Source: Holtiella tumoricola | Lineage (GTDB): Bacteria > Bacillota > Clostridia > Lachnospirales > Cellulosilyticaceae | DNA length: 64,000 nt | Assembly (NCBI RefSeq): GCF_027857615.1 | Contig: NZ_JAQIFT010000033.1 | Coordinates: 1-64,000 of the forward strand | Direction: 5' to 3' | In this document: in pieces, positions 28,976 to 37,023 of the stretch | How the letters are laid out: every line of letters begins with the position of its first letter | Position numbering within the stretch: position 1 is the stretch's first letter | Made by a program: the position numbers and the translations under genes | Notes under the pieces: generated by a model | Database searches by the model: none | What the model saw: the letters and a program-made list of their open reading frames with translations, nothing else | What the model was told of the DNA's origin: nothing

Positions 28976-29397
28976 TAGTCAATCAATCCCTGCTGATATT
29001 TTACGGCATCCTCCATATTGATTCTGCCTTTGTTGCGTTTGACCTCCTGCACACATCTACCACGAAGCTTATGCAAATCTTCATCACTGATTTCAAGACC
29101 TGCGGCAAGAATATTCATCATCATGCTCATCTCAACCGACAGGCGAAAGAGATTTGCAGACTGTCGATTCTCTGTTTCCTTAAGTGTACCACTGATAGAT
29201 TCCAACAGGATTTTGGAAAGGTAGGTTGTGGAACTTTGACTGCTGAGATAGCCAATATAAAATTCCACGGCTTTCTCAATAAAATCACTGCGATTTTTAC
29301 AATCGGTAAGTTCCAAATTTCTATCTATCTTCAGATATGTTTCAGGATATAACCACATAGCACTTCTTTTCTTGTTTTCATAATTTGTTTTTTTCAT
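28975..29397 (-). CDS. Relaxosome accessory protein (RHH-like)
   Basis: The 140-residue protein begins with a ribbon-helix-helix-like region (RSAMWLYPETYLKIDRNLELTD, then SDFIEKAVEFYIGYL) and continues in helices. It lies directly upstream of, and overlaps, the relaxase gene. This is the usual place for the oriT-binding partner that helps load the relaxase. The start follows AAAGGAG. It is adjacent to the candidate oriT region at 29398-29842. Confidence 0.8.
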   Translation of the reverse strand: MKKTNYENKKRSAMWLYPETYLKIDRNLELTDCKNRSDFIEKAVEFYIGYLSSQSSTTYLSKILLESISGTLKETENRQSANLFRLSVEMSMMMNILAAGLEISDEDLHKLRGRCVQEVKRNKGRINMEDAVKYQQGLID

Positions 29398-29842
29398 AAT
29401 TGCACTCCTTTACTCGTTTGTACACCTTGCCGACCACCCAAAAAAGGCTTAAACACTAGATTTTATGTTGTTCCGACCACCTAAGTGACTCAAAACGCTA
29501 AAACTGACCACCTAAAAACATGCACAATGAATGAAGCTGTAAGAGGTTAAAGCCTTGAACGGTGTGGCTTTTGCGGTCGGCATTGCCGTCCGCCGTAATC
29601 AAGAGGAGGTCGTTTGCGACCACCTCTCTTTATCCTGCACCAAAATCGAACGGTAAATTTCCACCTAAATCAGCTCTATTTACCACCGTATTTCTCATCG
29701 ATTTTTTGGCTTACTTTTTCATTTCGCCAAATTGCCCTCAAAACGCCCCCATCCGTGCCTATGGGTGTTGTTATCCTACCTATGGCGATAAAATCGCACA
29801 CAGGGGCAGACAGATGGCAACACGATGGAGTCTGCTGTTTTA
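29398..29842. other. Candidate origin of transfer (oriT) region
   Basis: About 445 bp without a supported gene, directly upstream of the relaxosome genes. It holds three spaced copies of GACCACC(T/C)AA at about 29433, 29476 and 29509. It also has an 11-nt hairpin (GAGGAGGTCG/CGACCACCTC, loop TTTG, one mismatch) at 29602-29627. Direct repeats plus a hairpin beside relaxase genes are typical of oriT. The nic site cannot be assigned. Confidence 0.55.
29602..29627. repeat. oriT-type inverted repeat
   Basis: Arms AGAGGAGGTCG and CGACCACCTCT with one mismatch and a 4-nt TTTG loop. It lies in the middle of the candidate oriT region, and half of it repeats the GACCACC motif seen three times to its left. 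Confidence 0.55.
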
Positions 29843-30088
29843 TCACATGGTGTTACCACTGACGGACGGTTCTGCTACTTTAGGTTTCTTCGCTTTTGCT
29901 GTGTATTTGCTGTCCTCAGAGGCTTCGTCAATGTACTCGCGGACAGGTGCTGGAACATATTTTTCATAGAGCTTTCCCAGTGCATCAATAAGCTCCTGTT
30001 CCAAGGACACCTCTTTTTTCTTCATATATCGCTTAGTGGCTCGGAGCTTTTCACTCTCCATTTGTACCGAAACAGTTTCTTTTTTCAT
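29843..30088 (-). CDS. Small conserved ICE protein (DUF6103-like)
   Basis: The 81-residue hydrophilic protein starts MKKETVSVQMESEKLRATKRY and has a predicted helical core (EVSLEQELIDALGKLYEKYVP). It is characteristic of a family found beside relaxosome genes in clostridial elements; the family name is from memory. The ATG at 30088 has GGAGG 7 nt upstream. A DNA-binding role near oriT is possible from position only. Confidence 0.7.
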   Translation of the reverse strand: MKKETVSVQMESEKLRATKRYMKKKEVSLEQELIDALGKLYEKYVPAPVREYIDEASEDSKYTAKAKKPKVAEPSVSGNTM

Positions 30089-30102
30089 ATTCAATCCTCC
30101 TA

Positions 30103-30477
30103 TTAATAATCAAATCCGATGAAGGTCATGCGAGGTTCAAGCTCAAGTTCTTCACCTGTAAAGGTTGGAACATCAGAAAATTGCTGGGTGTATTTTTGGA
30201 TTTGTTCCTCGTTCAAAGAGGTGAACTCGCCATCGGGTGTATCACCACAAAGGAAAAACGGACCGCAAATAATATCGTTTTCAATCCTACGGTTGGGTTC
30301 CATACCGTTGATTTTACCTTCCTCATTGATGATAGCGAGGCAACCATCTTCAAGATAAACACATTCAATCAGACCGCCTACTTCTGCTTGCAAGGCTGCA
30401 AGTTCATTTTGAATTTCTTTTACCTGAGGAGGCTCACCGACCTCAACCTTTACCACTTTCATCATAGATCCTTTCAT
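30103..30477 (-). CDS. DUF3846 protein
   Basis: The 124-residue protein resembles the DUF3846 family (VEVGEPPQVKEI; LQAEVGGLIECVYL; NDIICGPFFLCG). The family is frequent in phages and conjugative elements of Firmicutes. The function is unknown. It sits 14 bp from the next gene in a run of small proteins. Two starts are possible, at 30477 and five codons later; AGGAG favours the first. Confidence 0.8.
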   Translation of the reverse strand: MKGSMMKVVKVEVGEPPQVKEIQNELAALQAEVGGLIECVYLEDGCLAIINEEGKINGMEPNRRIENDIICGPFFLCGDTPDGEFTSLNEEQIQKYTQQFSDVPTFTGEELELEPRMTFIGFDY

Positions 30478-30491
30478 TTTAAAACGCTCCT

Positions 30492-31058
30492 TTACATCTG
30501 CATTGTGGGTTCGGATATGGTTTGCTCTATTTTAAATTCCTCCTTGAGCTTGAGATAAAAGACATCATCTTCAATTTCAATATCAGAAAATTCCTCACAT
30601 TCTTGAAGCTTGTGGAGGAGAATTATACCAATACCGTTGTCATCGGTGACGAGTAATTCATAATGTTTTTCTGCACTCTCACAGTCAAAGGCATACTCAC
30701 ATTCGTCTGACATTTGGATGGCATCCTTTACAATCTGCTCGGCTACCAGTGAAATTTGCTTATCTACATATTCTTTTGCATTAGGCATAAACGCTGTATA
30801 GCGAGCGTAGTCATAGCCTTGGCTGTCTAAAATGCCGTCACCGCTTTCTGTATTGAGGGCAAGAAGTCCATGGATAACACCTGCAGAGTCTACATACATA
30901 TACTTGTTTAAATCTGAAATGAAGCTGTGATTTTCCATGAGGCTATCACAGAAATATTCAAAGGCTTCGTTATCCATTTCATAAATCGCCTCAATGGTAC
31001 AGGGCTTCGGTTCGATTACCGATACTTTTCTTTCAAAAATTGTATTTGTTGATAGCAT
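30492..31058 (-). CDS. ICE-associated hypothetical protein (DUF6329-like)
   Basis: An acidic 188-residue protein (starting MLSTNTIFERKVSVIEPKP). It is known to me only as a recurring partner of the DUF3846 protein in clostridial elements; the family label is tentative. It is predicted to be mixed alpha/beta and soluble. The ATG at 31058 has GGAGG with good spacing, and the longer frame to 31124 overlaps the peptidase gene and has no site. Confidence 0.6.
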   Translation of the reverse strand: MLSTNTIFERKVSVIEPKPCTIEAIYEMDNEAFEYFCDSLMENHSFISDLNKYMYVDSAGVIHGLLALNTESGDGILDSQGYDYARYTAFMPNAKEYVDKQISLVAEQIVKDAIQMSDECEYAFDCESAEKHYELLVTDDNGIGIILLHKLQECEEFSDIEIEDDVFYLKLKEEFKIEQTISEPTMQM

Positions 31059-31071
31059 AAAATCCTCCTTT

Positions 31072-32175
31072 TTACGGTAAATAACTTCTTGGGTTTTGCT
31101 TCTCTCCACCAATACGAACTTCAAAGTGGAGGTGGTTGCCTGTGCTTCTGCCTGTCGTTCCTACCTCTCCAATCTTGTCACCGGCTTTCACTTGCTGTCC
31201 TTCGCTGACAAGAATTTTAGAGCAGTGGGCATACAATGTGACGAAGCCACCGCCATGATCCACCATGACATGATAGCCATATCCTGAGGTAGAGTACCGA
31301 ACCACATAGACGGTTCCGTCCAGTGCAGAGCGAATGGGTGTACCTTTAGGTGCGCCCATATCCAGGCCACCATGACCTTTTGTCTGCCCGGTGAATGGGT
31401 CTTTTCGGTACCCAAATTCCGAGGTGACCATGCTCCGCCAATTTTCACCTAACGGTGAACAGAAACCATCTGCACCGATAAACGGTGCATCTGAAGTTGG
31501 CAATCCGTTAGACCAATCATCAAACTCTTGTCCATAGGTGGGAGCTGGTCTGCCATACAATACCCGATAATAAATTTCTGTGGCGTTAATTTGATGCTCT
31601 GTGGTGACGGTTACCCCCATCACAGAGGAGATGTTTGCGTATACCACGGGCAGTTCTTTTATCGGAACTGCCACGATATAGGTTTCTTCTTCTGTAGTTT
31701 CATTGCCCTCTGCATCGGTGGTGGTGACGGTTCGTGTACGTTCTTCATAGGTGACAAACGCATCTACAAACCGCTTGTGTTCCACTCGTGATGGACTTTC
31801 AGCGCCGAAAAACAGAGCATAAAAAATAGCCTTAACTCTTGTCGAGTCGAGGCTATCTCCATCTTCCATTTCACTGTTTACCGATGCAATTGTGCCTTCC
31901 AACAATGTAAAGCTGCTACGCATATCTTCAATGTATCCTCTATAATCTTCGGGGACATTACCCGAAATCACACCCCCATCAAAGCACAATCCCACAGCAG
32001 TGTTGTTATGATCTGCTGTGCCGGAGAGCAGTCCACAGATTAACACAACGATTAAAATAATAGGCGAGAGGATAAGACCAATTGTCCAAGCGATGCCTTT
32101 ACATATTCGCTCATCGCTCAGAGTGGTGGCCGCTGCCTTTGCTACAAGGAGCGTTGTAGATATTGCTTCTGCCAA
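31072..32175 (-). CDS. Membrane-anchored M23 peptidase of the transfer apparatus
   Basis: The 367-residue protein has an N-terminal membrane segment (about 26-50) and an extracellular region of about 180 residues. The C-terminal M23 metallopeptidase domain (about 235-365) has the zinc ligands in GHGGLDMG and HLHFE. It should cleave peptidoglycan cross-links to let the channel through the wall, the role of VirB1/Orf14-type hydrolases. It begins with TTG after GGAGG. It follows the terminator at 32194-32222 and thus the XRE/HipA pair. Confidence 0.9.
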   Translation of the reverse strand: MAEAISTTLLVAKAAATTLSDERICKGIAWTIGLILSPIILIVVLICGLLSGTADHNNTAVGLCFDGGVISGNVPEDYRGYIEDMRSSFTLLEGTIASVNSEMEDGDSLDSTRVKAIFYALFFGAESPSRVEHKRFVDAFVTYEERTRTVTTTDAEGNETTEEETYIVAVPIKELPVVYANISSVMGVTVTTEHQINATEIYYRVLYGRPAPTYGQEFDDWSNGLPTSDAPFIGADGFCSPLGENWRSMVTSEFGYRKDPFTGQTKGHGGLDMGAPKGTPIRSALDGTVYVVRYSTSGYGYHVMVDHGGGFVTLYAHCSKILVSEGQQVKAGDKIGEVGTTGRSTGNHLHFEVRIGGEKQNPRSYLP

Positions 32176-32193
32176 ATAATCACCTCCATAAAA

Positions 32194-32222
32194 AAATCAC
32201 CCACCATGGCGGTGAGTGATTT
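32194..32222 (-). terminator. Intrinsic terminator within the transfer operon
   Basis: AAATCACTCACC / GGTGGGTGATTT arms with a GCCAT loop, then TTTTTTTAT on the minus strand. It ends the HipA-like gene transcript just before the M23 gene. Confidence 0.8.
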
Positions 32223-32272
32223 CATCTAAATATTTATAGCTCAAATTCTTGTATCAGTTCCAATGCCCCTCA

Positions 32273-33178
32273 TTACTCTTGCTGTGAAAGTTCCTGCTTT
32301 AAAAGTAACTCCATGCTGTGGTCCAGGATTTTTGCCTTTCTCTCGAAGACCATGACTTTGTAAAAATCCTTCTGCATCTCTGTAATTGCAGGTGTTTCAT
32401 CAATCAGACAACAGATGCTCTCCATATTAATACGTTCTCCCATTCTTTTTAATGCTCTGTTGCAATCCTCGTTTTGAAGGGAAGAGATGTAGTCAAAGTA
32501 GGATATTTTTTTACCATTCTCTAAAATAGCCGAGGTAGGAAAGAGATAAATTCGCTGGTTAATCTCTTCTTCATTATTCAAAACAGTTTCCATCATCGTA
32601 CTATCCATTTGCGGATAAAGGCAAGAACCACAGTCATAGACTGGAGCAATCTGCGCATATTGTTTTTGCTCATCAATCAGAATACCCCAGTTTCCATTGT
32701 GCCGATCGAAGTTGCCTAAAAAGGCATCTACAATAAACATATCCCAAAAGAAATCTTTTAGTTTTTGTGGATCAACGAGTGACTGTTCCTCAATTGCTTT
32801 TAAAATTGAGGTGATGTCTGTACCATATCCACTTTGCTCACTATCTACACAGGTATTCTTCAGATGGGCAAACTCCATCAGCTTTTTGCCATCGGCAGTG
32901 AAATCCTTACAGGCAACTACGACTTTTTCTTTTCCACGTTTATCAGTGTATGTGCCAAGCAATGTCTGCTGCACATCGAAGCCAAGGGTTTCGATGATGT
33001 GGCAGGCAAGATATTCACTGATGCAGCTATTGGTATAGCTCATCACTTTACTTTTATTTGGTACCGGTGGAAACTTCAACATATAGCTTGTGCCTTCATA
33101 TATAATATTGATTTTGTTTCCATTGGCACCGCCATAGCCCTTAAATTTATTGACAGGACAGTTTGTAAAATCAATCAT
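32273..33178 (-). CDS. HipA/CtkA-like protein kinase
   Basis: The roughly 300-residue protein has a HipA-type kinase fold. It includes YMLKFPP (nucleotide-binding lysine), SEYLACHIIETLGFDVQQT, the catalytic DAFLGNFDRHNGNWGI and the metal-binding PVYDCGSCLYP. It lacks the N-terminal HipA subdomain, as in the short CtkA-type kinases. The ATG at 33178 with GAGGAG upstream overlaps the end of the XRE gene. The pair resembles a HipBA toxin-antitoxin module, placed inside the transfer operon. The target is unknown. Confidence 0.85.
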   Translation of the reverse strand: MIDFTNCPVNKFKGYGGANGNKINIIYEGTSYMLKFPPVPNKSKVMSYTNSCISEYLACHIIETLGFDVQQTLLGTYTDKRGKEKVVVACKDFTADGKKLMEFAHLKNTCVDSEQSGYGTDITSILKAIEEQSLVDPQKLKDFFWDMFIVDAFLGNFDRHNGNWGILIDEQKQYAQIAPVYDCGSCLYPQMDSTMMETVLNNEEEINQRIYLFPTSAILENGKKISYFDYISSLQNEDCNRALKRMGERINMESICCLIDETPAITEMQKDFYKVMVFERKAKILDHSMELLLKQELSQQE

Positions 33179-33182
33179 TTTC

Positions 33183-33632
33183 TCACTCCTCTTCTTCTCC
33201 ATAGAGGTATTTTGTTCTCAAATAATTTGCCTGTTCTTCCGATATTACGCCTGCCCAAAGGTCGGCATTGATAGACCCATACAGTTCTCCCCACAGACAA
33301 TCCATATAGGTTACCCTATCTTTTTCTCCCTGTATATAGTCACTGATTGCTTTTTGAAGATGGGCAGAAAGATTTGTTTCCAAATAGGAACGATCCTGTG
33401 GTTTACCGTTATTCGTATTTTCAGAAGGCTCAGGCAGAAGCTTTAAAACTTCTTCAATGGTCATTTCAAAGGCACTTGATAACTTTTGAAGAGTCTGCGC
33501 ATTGCACCTTGCAAGACTTGTTTTGCCAGAGCAAATATCGGAGAGTGTTGCCCAGGGGATACCACTTATCTTTGATAAACTGTACTTGGACATTCCTTTT
33601 TCTTTTATAATTTCATTGATTGTCATTTTCAT
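33183..33632 (-). CDS. XRE-family regulator (HipB-like)
   Basis: The 149-residue protein has an N-terminal Cro/C1-type helix-turn-helix (TINEIIKEKGMSKYSLSKI, then IPWATLSDICSGKT). An acidic helical C-terminus follows (AHLQKAISDYIQGEKDRVTYM...). The start at 33632 is inferred from the HTH position and GGTGGTG upstream; the frame extends further but overlaps virB4. It is 5 bp from the kinase gene, which suggests an antitoxin/repressor for the HipA-like kinase. Confidence 0.8.
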   Translation of the reverse strand: MKMTINEIIKEKGMSKYSLSKISGIPWATLSDICSGKTSLARCNAQTLQKLSSAFEMTIEEVLKLLPEPSENTNNGKPQDRSYLETNLSAHLQKAISDYIQGEKDRVTYMDCLWGELYGSINADLWAGVISEEQANYLRTKYLYGEEEE

Positions 33633-33690
33633 CACCACCATCATTGTATCGGACTTCCGATATATCGTCAAGTGGATTTGTTTTAGCTTA

Positions 33691-35523
33691 TCATCTGCCA
33701 CCTGCCTTTCCGAATAACTTTTCCTTGTAACTTGGTGCATGGACAGCAAGGTTGTATCGCTCGTTACCGCATTTGTACAGACACACTCCACGCTGTGGGA
33801 AACGAATGAGCTTGTATTCGCTTTCCTCTAGCTGCAAGGTATCCATATAGAACTTGGCATCCACTGCTCCTGCGTTAAACAAGAATTGATGGGTAGGGAT
33901 AGAGAACAAGGGCTTTGTCATCTCACGGATGCCCTCAATATTAAAGTCCTCCAAATTCTGACTGGACAGAATAACGGAGGACTCTTTCTTTCGCACTCGC
34001 TTCATAAAGTTGCGAATATATTCGATTGCTGTTAAATTGGTGAGGAACAAATACAATTCATCAATGGCGGCGGCGGTGTTCCCCTCGGTGAGCAGCTTAT
34101 CCGACATGAAGGACAGCACATTGAAAAGCAGAGCGTTCTTTACATTCTTACTTGCTTGTAAAAGCCCTTTCACACCAAACACAATAAAGTGGTCTGAGGT
34201 GATGTTGGTATACCCATTAAAAAACTTACTTTCCGCACCCATGCACATGGAGTGTAATCCTAAGAGAATTTCCTGTAAAAGCTCTGCTGTGTAAATCTGA
34301 TACTTGTTGCTGTCGTATCCCTTGTATTCTTCCTCAATCAATGTGTAGAGGTCGGATAGGATTGGATATTCTTCTGCCTGTAATGTAGTAAAATCAGTGC
34401 TGTCGCTGATGCCCCATTTGATATAGAGCTTCGAGAGCATGATTTCAATGACATCAATATGCTTGTCGGTGAAGTCCTTGTAGCAACGGAAGAAGTCCTT
34501 TAGGAATGAGATATGCTGACTTAATTTTGTGGCTTGTCTAAATGCAATGGGTGCATCCTTATCCTGGGGAGAACCACCATCATCCCAACTTTTAGGTTCA
34601 AGTGGGTTAATCATATATTGTCCACTCATCAGGTCGATGAAACAACCACCTAAATTTTCAGCAAGCTCTGCGAACTCATGCTCAGGATCAAGGACAATAA
34701 CTTTCTTGCCACTCTCTAAGATATTGCACAAAATTAGCTTTAAAAGATAGCTTTTGCCTTGCCCTGAGTTGCCAAGAATTAGGATACAAGGATTGGTTTT
34801 ATCATCATCTCTTTTATCAAAATCCACAAGGATATTTGAACCAAACTTATCTCTCCCAAGATAAAAGCCATGACTATCGGTTTTGCCTGAATAGTTAAAA
34901 GGGTAAAGGTTGGCAACGGATGAGGCGGGCAATACTCGTTCATACTGATTGCCAAACACATTTCGCCCACTGGGTCCGACACATAAAAAGCCTTGCTGTT
35001 GACGGAGCAACAACCTATCCACATTAAGCTTTGAGCGTACAAGCTCTGTCAGCACATCTGTCTGCAATAGCTTTAGGCTGTCGTAGTCGCTGGCTGTCAA
35101 TTCGATGTAAACAGCACAGTGGAGGAGAGGTTCTCGGTTACGGTGCATAGTGGACACCAGTGTCACCACATCCTGTAGATTGCTTTCGGCCGTAACCGTT
35201 TCCTTTAGGTCATTGGTATTTGCCGTTTTCATACGATTCTTATTGGTGGCATTGTGAATAATTCTTTTTTCTTCTGTGGGTGTCACTTGCCTTGTATAAA
35301 TCCGTAGTGTTACACCATCTTTCTCTCCGAGGTGGCGGAGGATTGCTTGCTCCTGCGTGCTTGTGGGATATTCTCTAAGGGCATAAACGCATCGAAAAGT
35401 GTTGCCGCAGGTATAGTGGTCGGTGTTAAACTTCACTACCGCAGGTGCAATCATATCCAAGTAGGTTTTGATTTTGCTGTCAGTAGAGGGTTCTGATTTC
35501 TGTTTTTTCATTGATTTCATCAT
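33691..35523 (-). CDS. VirB4-type transfer ATPase (TraE-like)
   Basis: The 610-residue protein has a VirB4 N-terminal region and a Walker A ILGNSGQGKSYLLKL (about 250). A Walker B-like AAAIDELYLFL and a SSQNLEDF box follow. It powers assembly and substrate transfer of the type IV channel. Two or three starts near 35523 are possible (ATGATGAAATCAATG after AAAGGA). The terminator at 35550-35575 lies just upstream, so it probably depends on readthrough or a local promoter. Confidence 0.93.
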   Translation of the reverse strand: MMKSMKKQKSEPSTDSKIKTYLDMIAPAVVKFNTDHYTCGNTFRCVYALREYPTSTQEQAILRHLGEKDGVTLRIYTRQVTPTEEKRIIHNATNKNRMKTANTNDLKETVTAESNLQDVVTLVSTMHRNREPLLHCAVYIELTASDYDSLKLLQTDVLTELVRSKLNVDRLLLRQQQGFLCVGPSGRNVFGNQYERVLPASSVANLYPFNYSGKTDSHGFYLGRDKFGSNILVDFDKRDDDKTNPCILILGNSGQGKSYLLKLILCNILESGKKVIVLDPEHEFAELAENLGGCFIDLMSGQYMINPLEPKSWDDGGSPQDKDAPIAFRQATKLSQHISFLKDFFRCYKDFTDKHIDVIEIMLSKLYIKWGISDSTDFTTLQAEEYPILSDLYTLIEEEYKGYDSNKYQIYTAELLQEILLGLHSMCMGAESKFFNGYTNITSDHFIVFGVKGLLQASKNVKNALLFNVLSFMSDKLLTEGNTAAAIDELYLFLTNLTAIEYIRNFMKRVRKKESSVILSSQNLEDFNIEGIREMTKPLFSIPTHQFLFNAGAVDAKFYMDTLQLEESEYKLIRFPQRGVCLYKCGNERYNLAVHAPSYKEKLFGKAGGR

Positions 35524-35549
35524 TCCTTTCTCTGTTTTAAAAATGAAAA

Positions 35550-35575
35550 AAGCAACCTCACGAATGAAGTTGCTT
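35550..35575 (-). terminator. Intrinsic terminator upstream of virB4
   Basis: AAGCAACTTCA / TGAGGTTGCTT arms with a TTCG tetraloop and a TTTTTTC tail on the minus strand. It ends the DUF3795 gene transcript. Confidence 0.75.
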
Positions 35576-35628
35576 TAGGGTAATTCAGATTTTATTGGGT
35601 TGTGATTTTTTGATTATGTAGGTTTTAC

Positions 35629-36042
35629 TCATTTCACCCGCCATTGACATTCGCTACATTCCGCATCATGAATGGAAATTATTCCACCACAATTAGGGCA
35701 GGTATATCTCTCTTTTTGCTGTTCCATGAAGGCAGTCAAACCATTTGCTTTAACAAACTGGCTGTTTTCTACAAGACTTGCTCCATATCTGGTATTATAA
35801 CTTTTCTCAAGATTTTTAATTAGCTTACAAGGGTATTCACTGCATTCATAGCAATAAGAAACACCTTTCAGTTTGACACAATCTTTAATCTTGCACTTGC
35901 GACAATGCTCTGGCTTTCCCTCGTCACTTTTCAAACAACCGTCACAAGGTTTTTTCATATAGCAGTGCTTATAGCAAACTTTACAGTTCATTCCGCAAGG
36001 AGCAAACATGATGGTTTCAATTGGTTCCGACGGCATTTTCAC
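35629..36042 (-). CDS. Cysteine-rich DUF3795-like protein
   Basis: The 137-residue protein has about 17 cysteines. The N-terminal CGMNCKVCYKHC and repeated CxxC/CxxxC pairs recall DUF3795. The C-terminal CPNCGGIISIHDAECSEC forms a zinc ribbon. Metal binding is likely; the function is unknown. It starts with GTG at 36042 (GGAGG upstream) or ATG 6 nt later. It is followed by its own terminator and preceded by a 140-bp gap, so it looks like an insertion between virB4 and the upstream transfer gene. Confidence 0.75.
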   Translation of the reverse strand: MKMPSEPIETIMFAPCGMNCKVCYKHCYMKKPCDGCLKSDEGKPEHCRKCKIKDCVKLKGVSYCYECSEYPCKLIKNLEKSYNTRYGASLVENSQFVKANGLTAFMEQQKERYTCPNCGGIISIHDAECSECQWRVK

Positions 36043-36182
36043 GGTAAGTATCCTCCCTACAAGATTATATAAATAATAAACATTTTCTATTTTAAGACAA
36101 CTTCCTTTACAAAAAAATTATCTTTATCAAGCTATGTTTTATTCATTATATTACTTTTAGAAAAGATTTTCAATCGTAATAC

Positions 36183-36761
36183 CTACTGCTCCCCAAGCAC
36201 CACCCAACGCTCACCATCAAAGTCCTCGTACTTATCGGTCGTGACATTTTGCTCGAAATATACCCCGAGGATTCTTTTGATGTCGGCATTTTCGGCTCGT
36301 CTTGTGGTGAACCCTTGGTCTTTTAGGCTCTTTTCAATTCGTGAGAGATAGGGAAACACATCGCTTTCTTTTTCATTTCTAAGACGAATGATGATTAAAA
36401 ACTCTCTTGCTGTTGCCATCTGCACCTGCATTCGGTCAAGATTTTGACTATCCTTTTGGAGCAGACTGCGGATGATTGGATTCGGTTCTTCCTCCAAACG
36501 CCTTTGTAAAAAGCTCTTGTTATCATCAAAATTCTCTTTGGAATTCAGACAGAGCATTTCGATTTCTGCGATGCCTTTTAGCACAGTCATGAGAGCATAG
36601 ATTCTGCTGCTGACACTGCTTTCGGACAAGACAGAGATGTTGGTGGGGTGAATAATAAAATATACAAGCTCCCCATAAGGAGTGACAAGGCTGTAATCGG
36701 TGATGGTTTCAATGTTCATGAGGCTCTGTGTGGATACAGAGCCCTTTTCTTTTTTACTCAT
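36183..36761 (-). CDS. Conjugal transfer protein (VirB4 partner)
   Basis: The 192-residue protein has FIIHPTNISVLSE and REFLIIIRLR, resembling the N-terminal region of VirB4/TrsD-type proteins. In clostridial elements this gene stands between prgI and the ATPase gene. It overlaps the prgI gene by 8 bp and is thus translationally coupled. No ATPase motif is present. Confidence 0.75.
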   Translation of the reverse strand: MSKKEKGSVSTQSLMNIETITDYSLVTPYGELVYFIIHPTNISVLSESSVSSRIYALMTVLKGIAEIEMLCLNSKENFDDNKSFLQRRLEEEPNPIIRSLLQKDSQNLDRMQVQMATAREFLIIIRLRNEKESDVFPYLSRIEKSLKDQGFTTRRAENADIKRILGVYFEQNVTTDKYEDFDGERWVVLGEQ

Positions 36762-37023
36762 CTGTTGACCTCCATTCGTATTGCTGTGGCTTTAAGAAAA
36801 AGAAAGCAACAGCGTATTTGATAAAATCAAGGATGCTCACATCCTCAAATCGAATTGACAAAAAGGCATACACTGCGGTGATGACGATGGGCAATAACAG
36901 ACCTGTCTGCGATAACGCAAAAACAGAGATAAGCAATCCAATGCTGATGATACCAATGTCACGCAATTCCCATAGCCATAGTGTTGCCTTGGATTTTAAA
37001 TTGTCGGGATATAGATATTCCAA
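36754..37023 (-). CDS. PrgI family membrane protein (VirB3-like)
   Basis: The 89-residue protein has two membrane segments (about 20-40 and 44-60) and the PrgI/VirB3-type arrangement just before the VirB4 components. It starts with TTG, preceded by GGAGG, immediately after the TAA of the methyltransferase gene (TAATTG). Confidence 0.85.
   Translation of the reverse strand: MEYLYPDNLKSKATLWLWELRDIGIISIGLLISVFALSQTGLLLPIVITAVYAFLSIRFEDVSILDFIKYAVAFFFLKPQQYEWRSTDE

Noticed and set aside
29562..29969. 135-codon plus-strand ORF over the oriT region
   Set aside because: Starts inside the candidate oriT region and continues antisense to the small ICE gene at 29843; no ribosome site.
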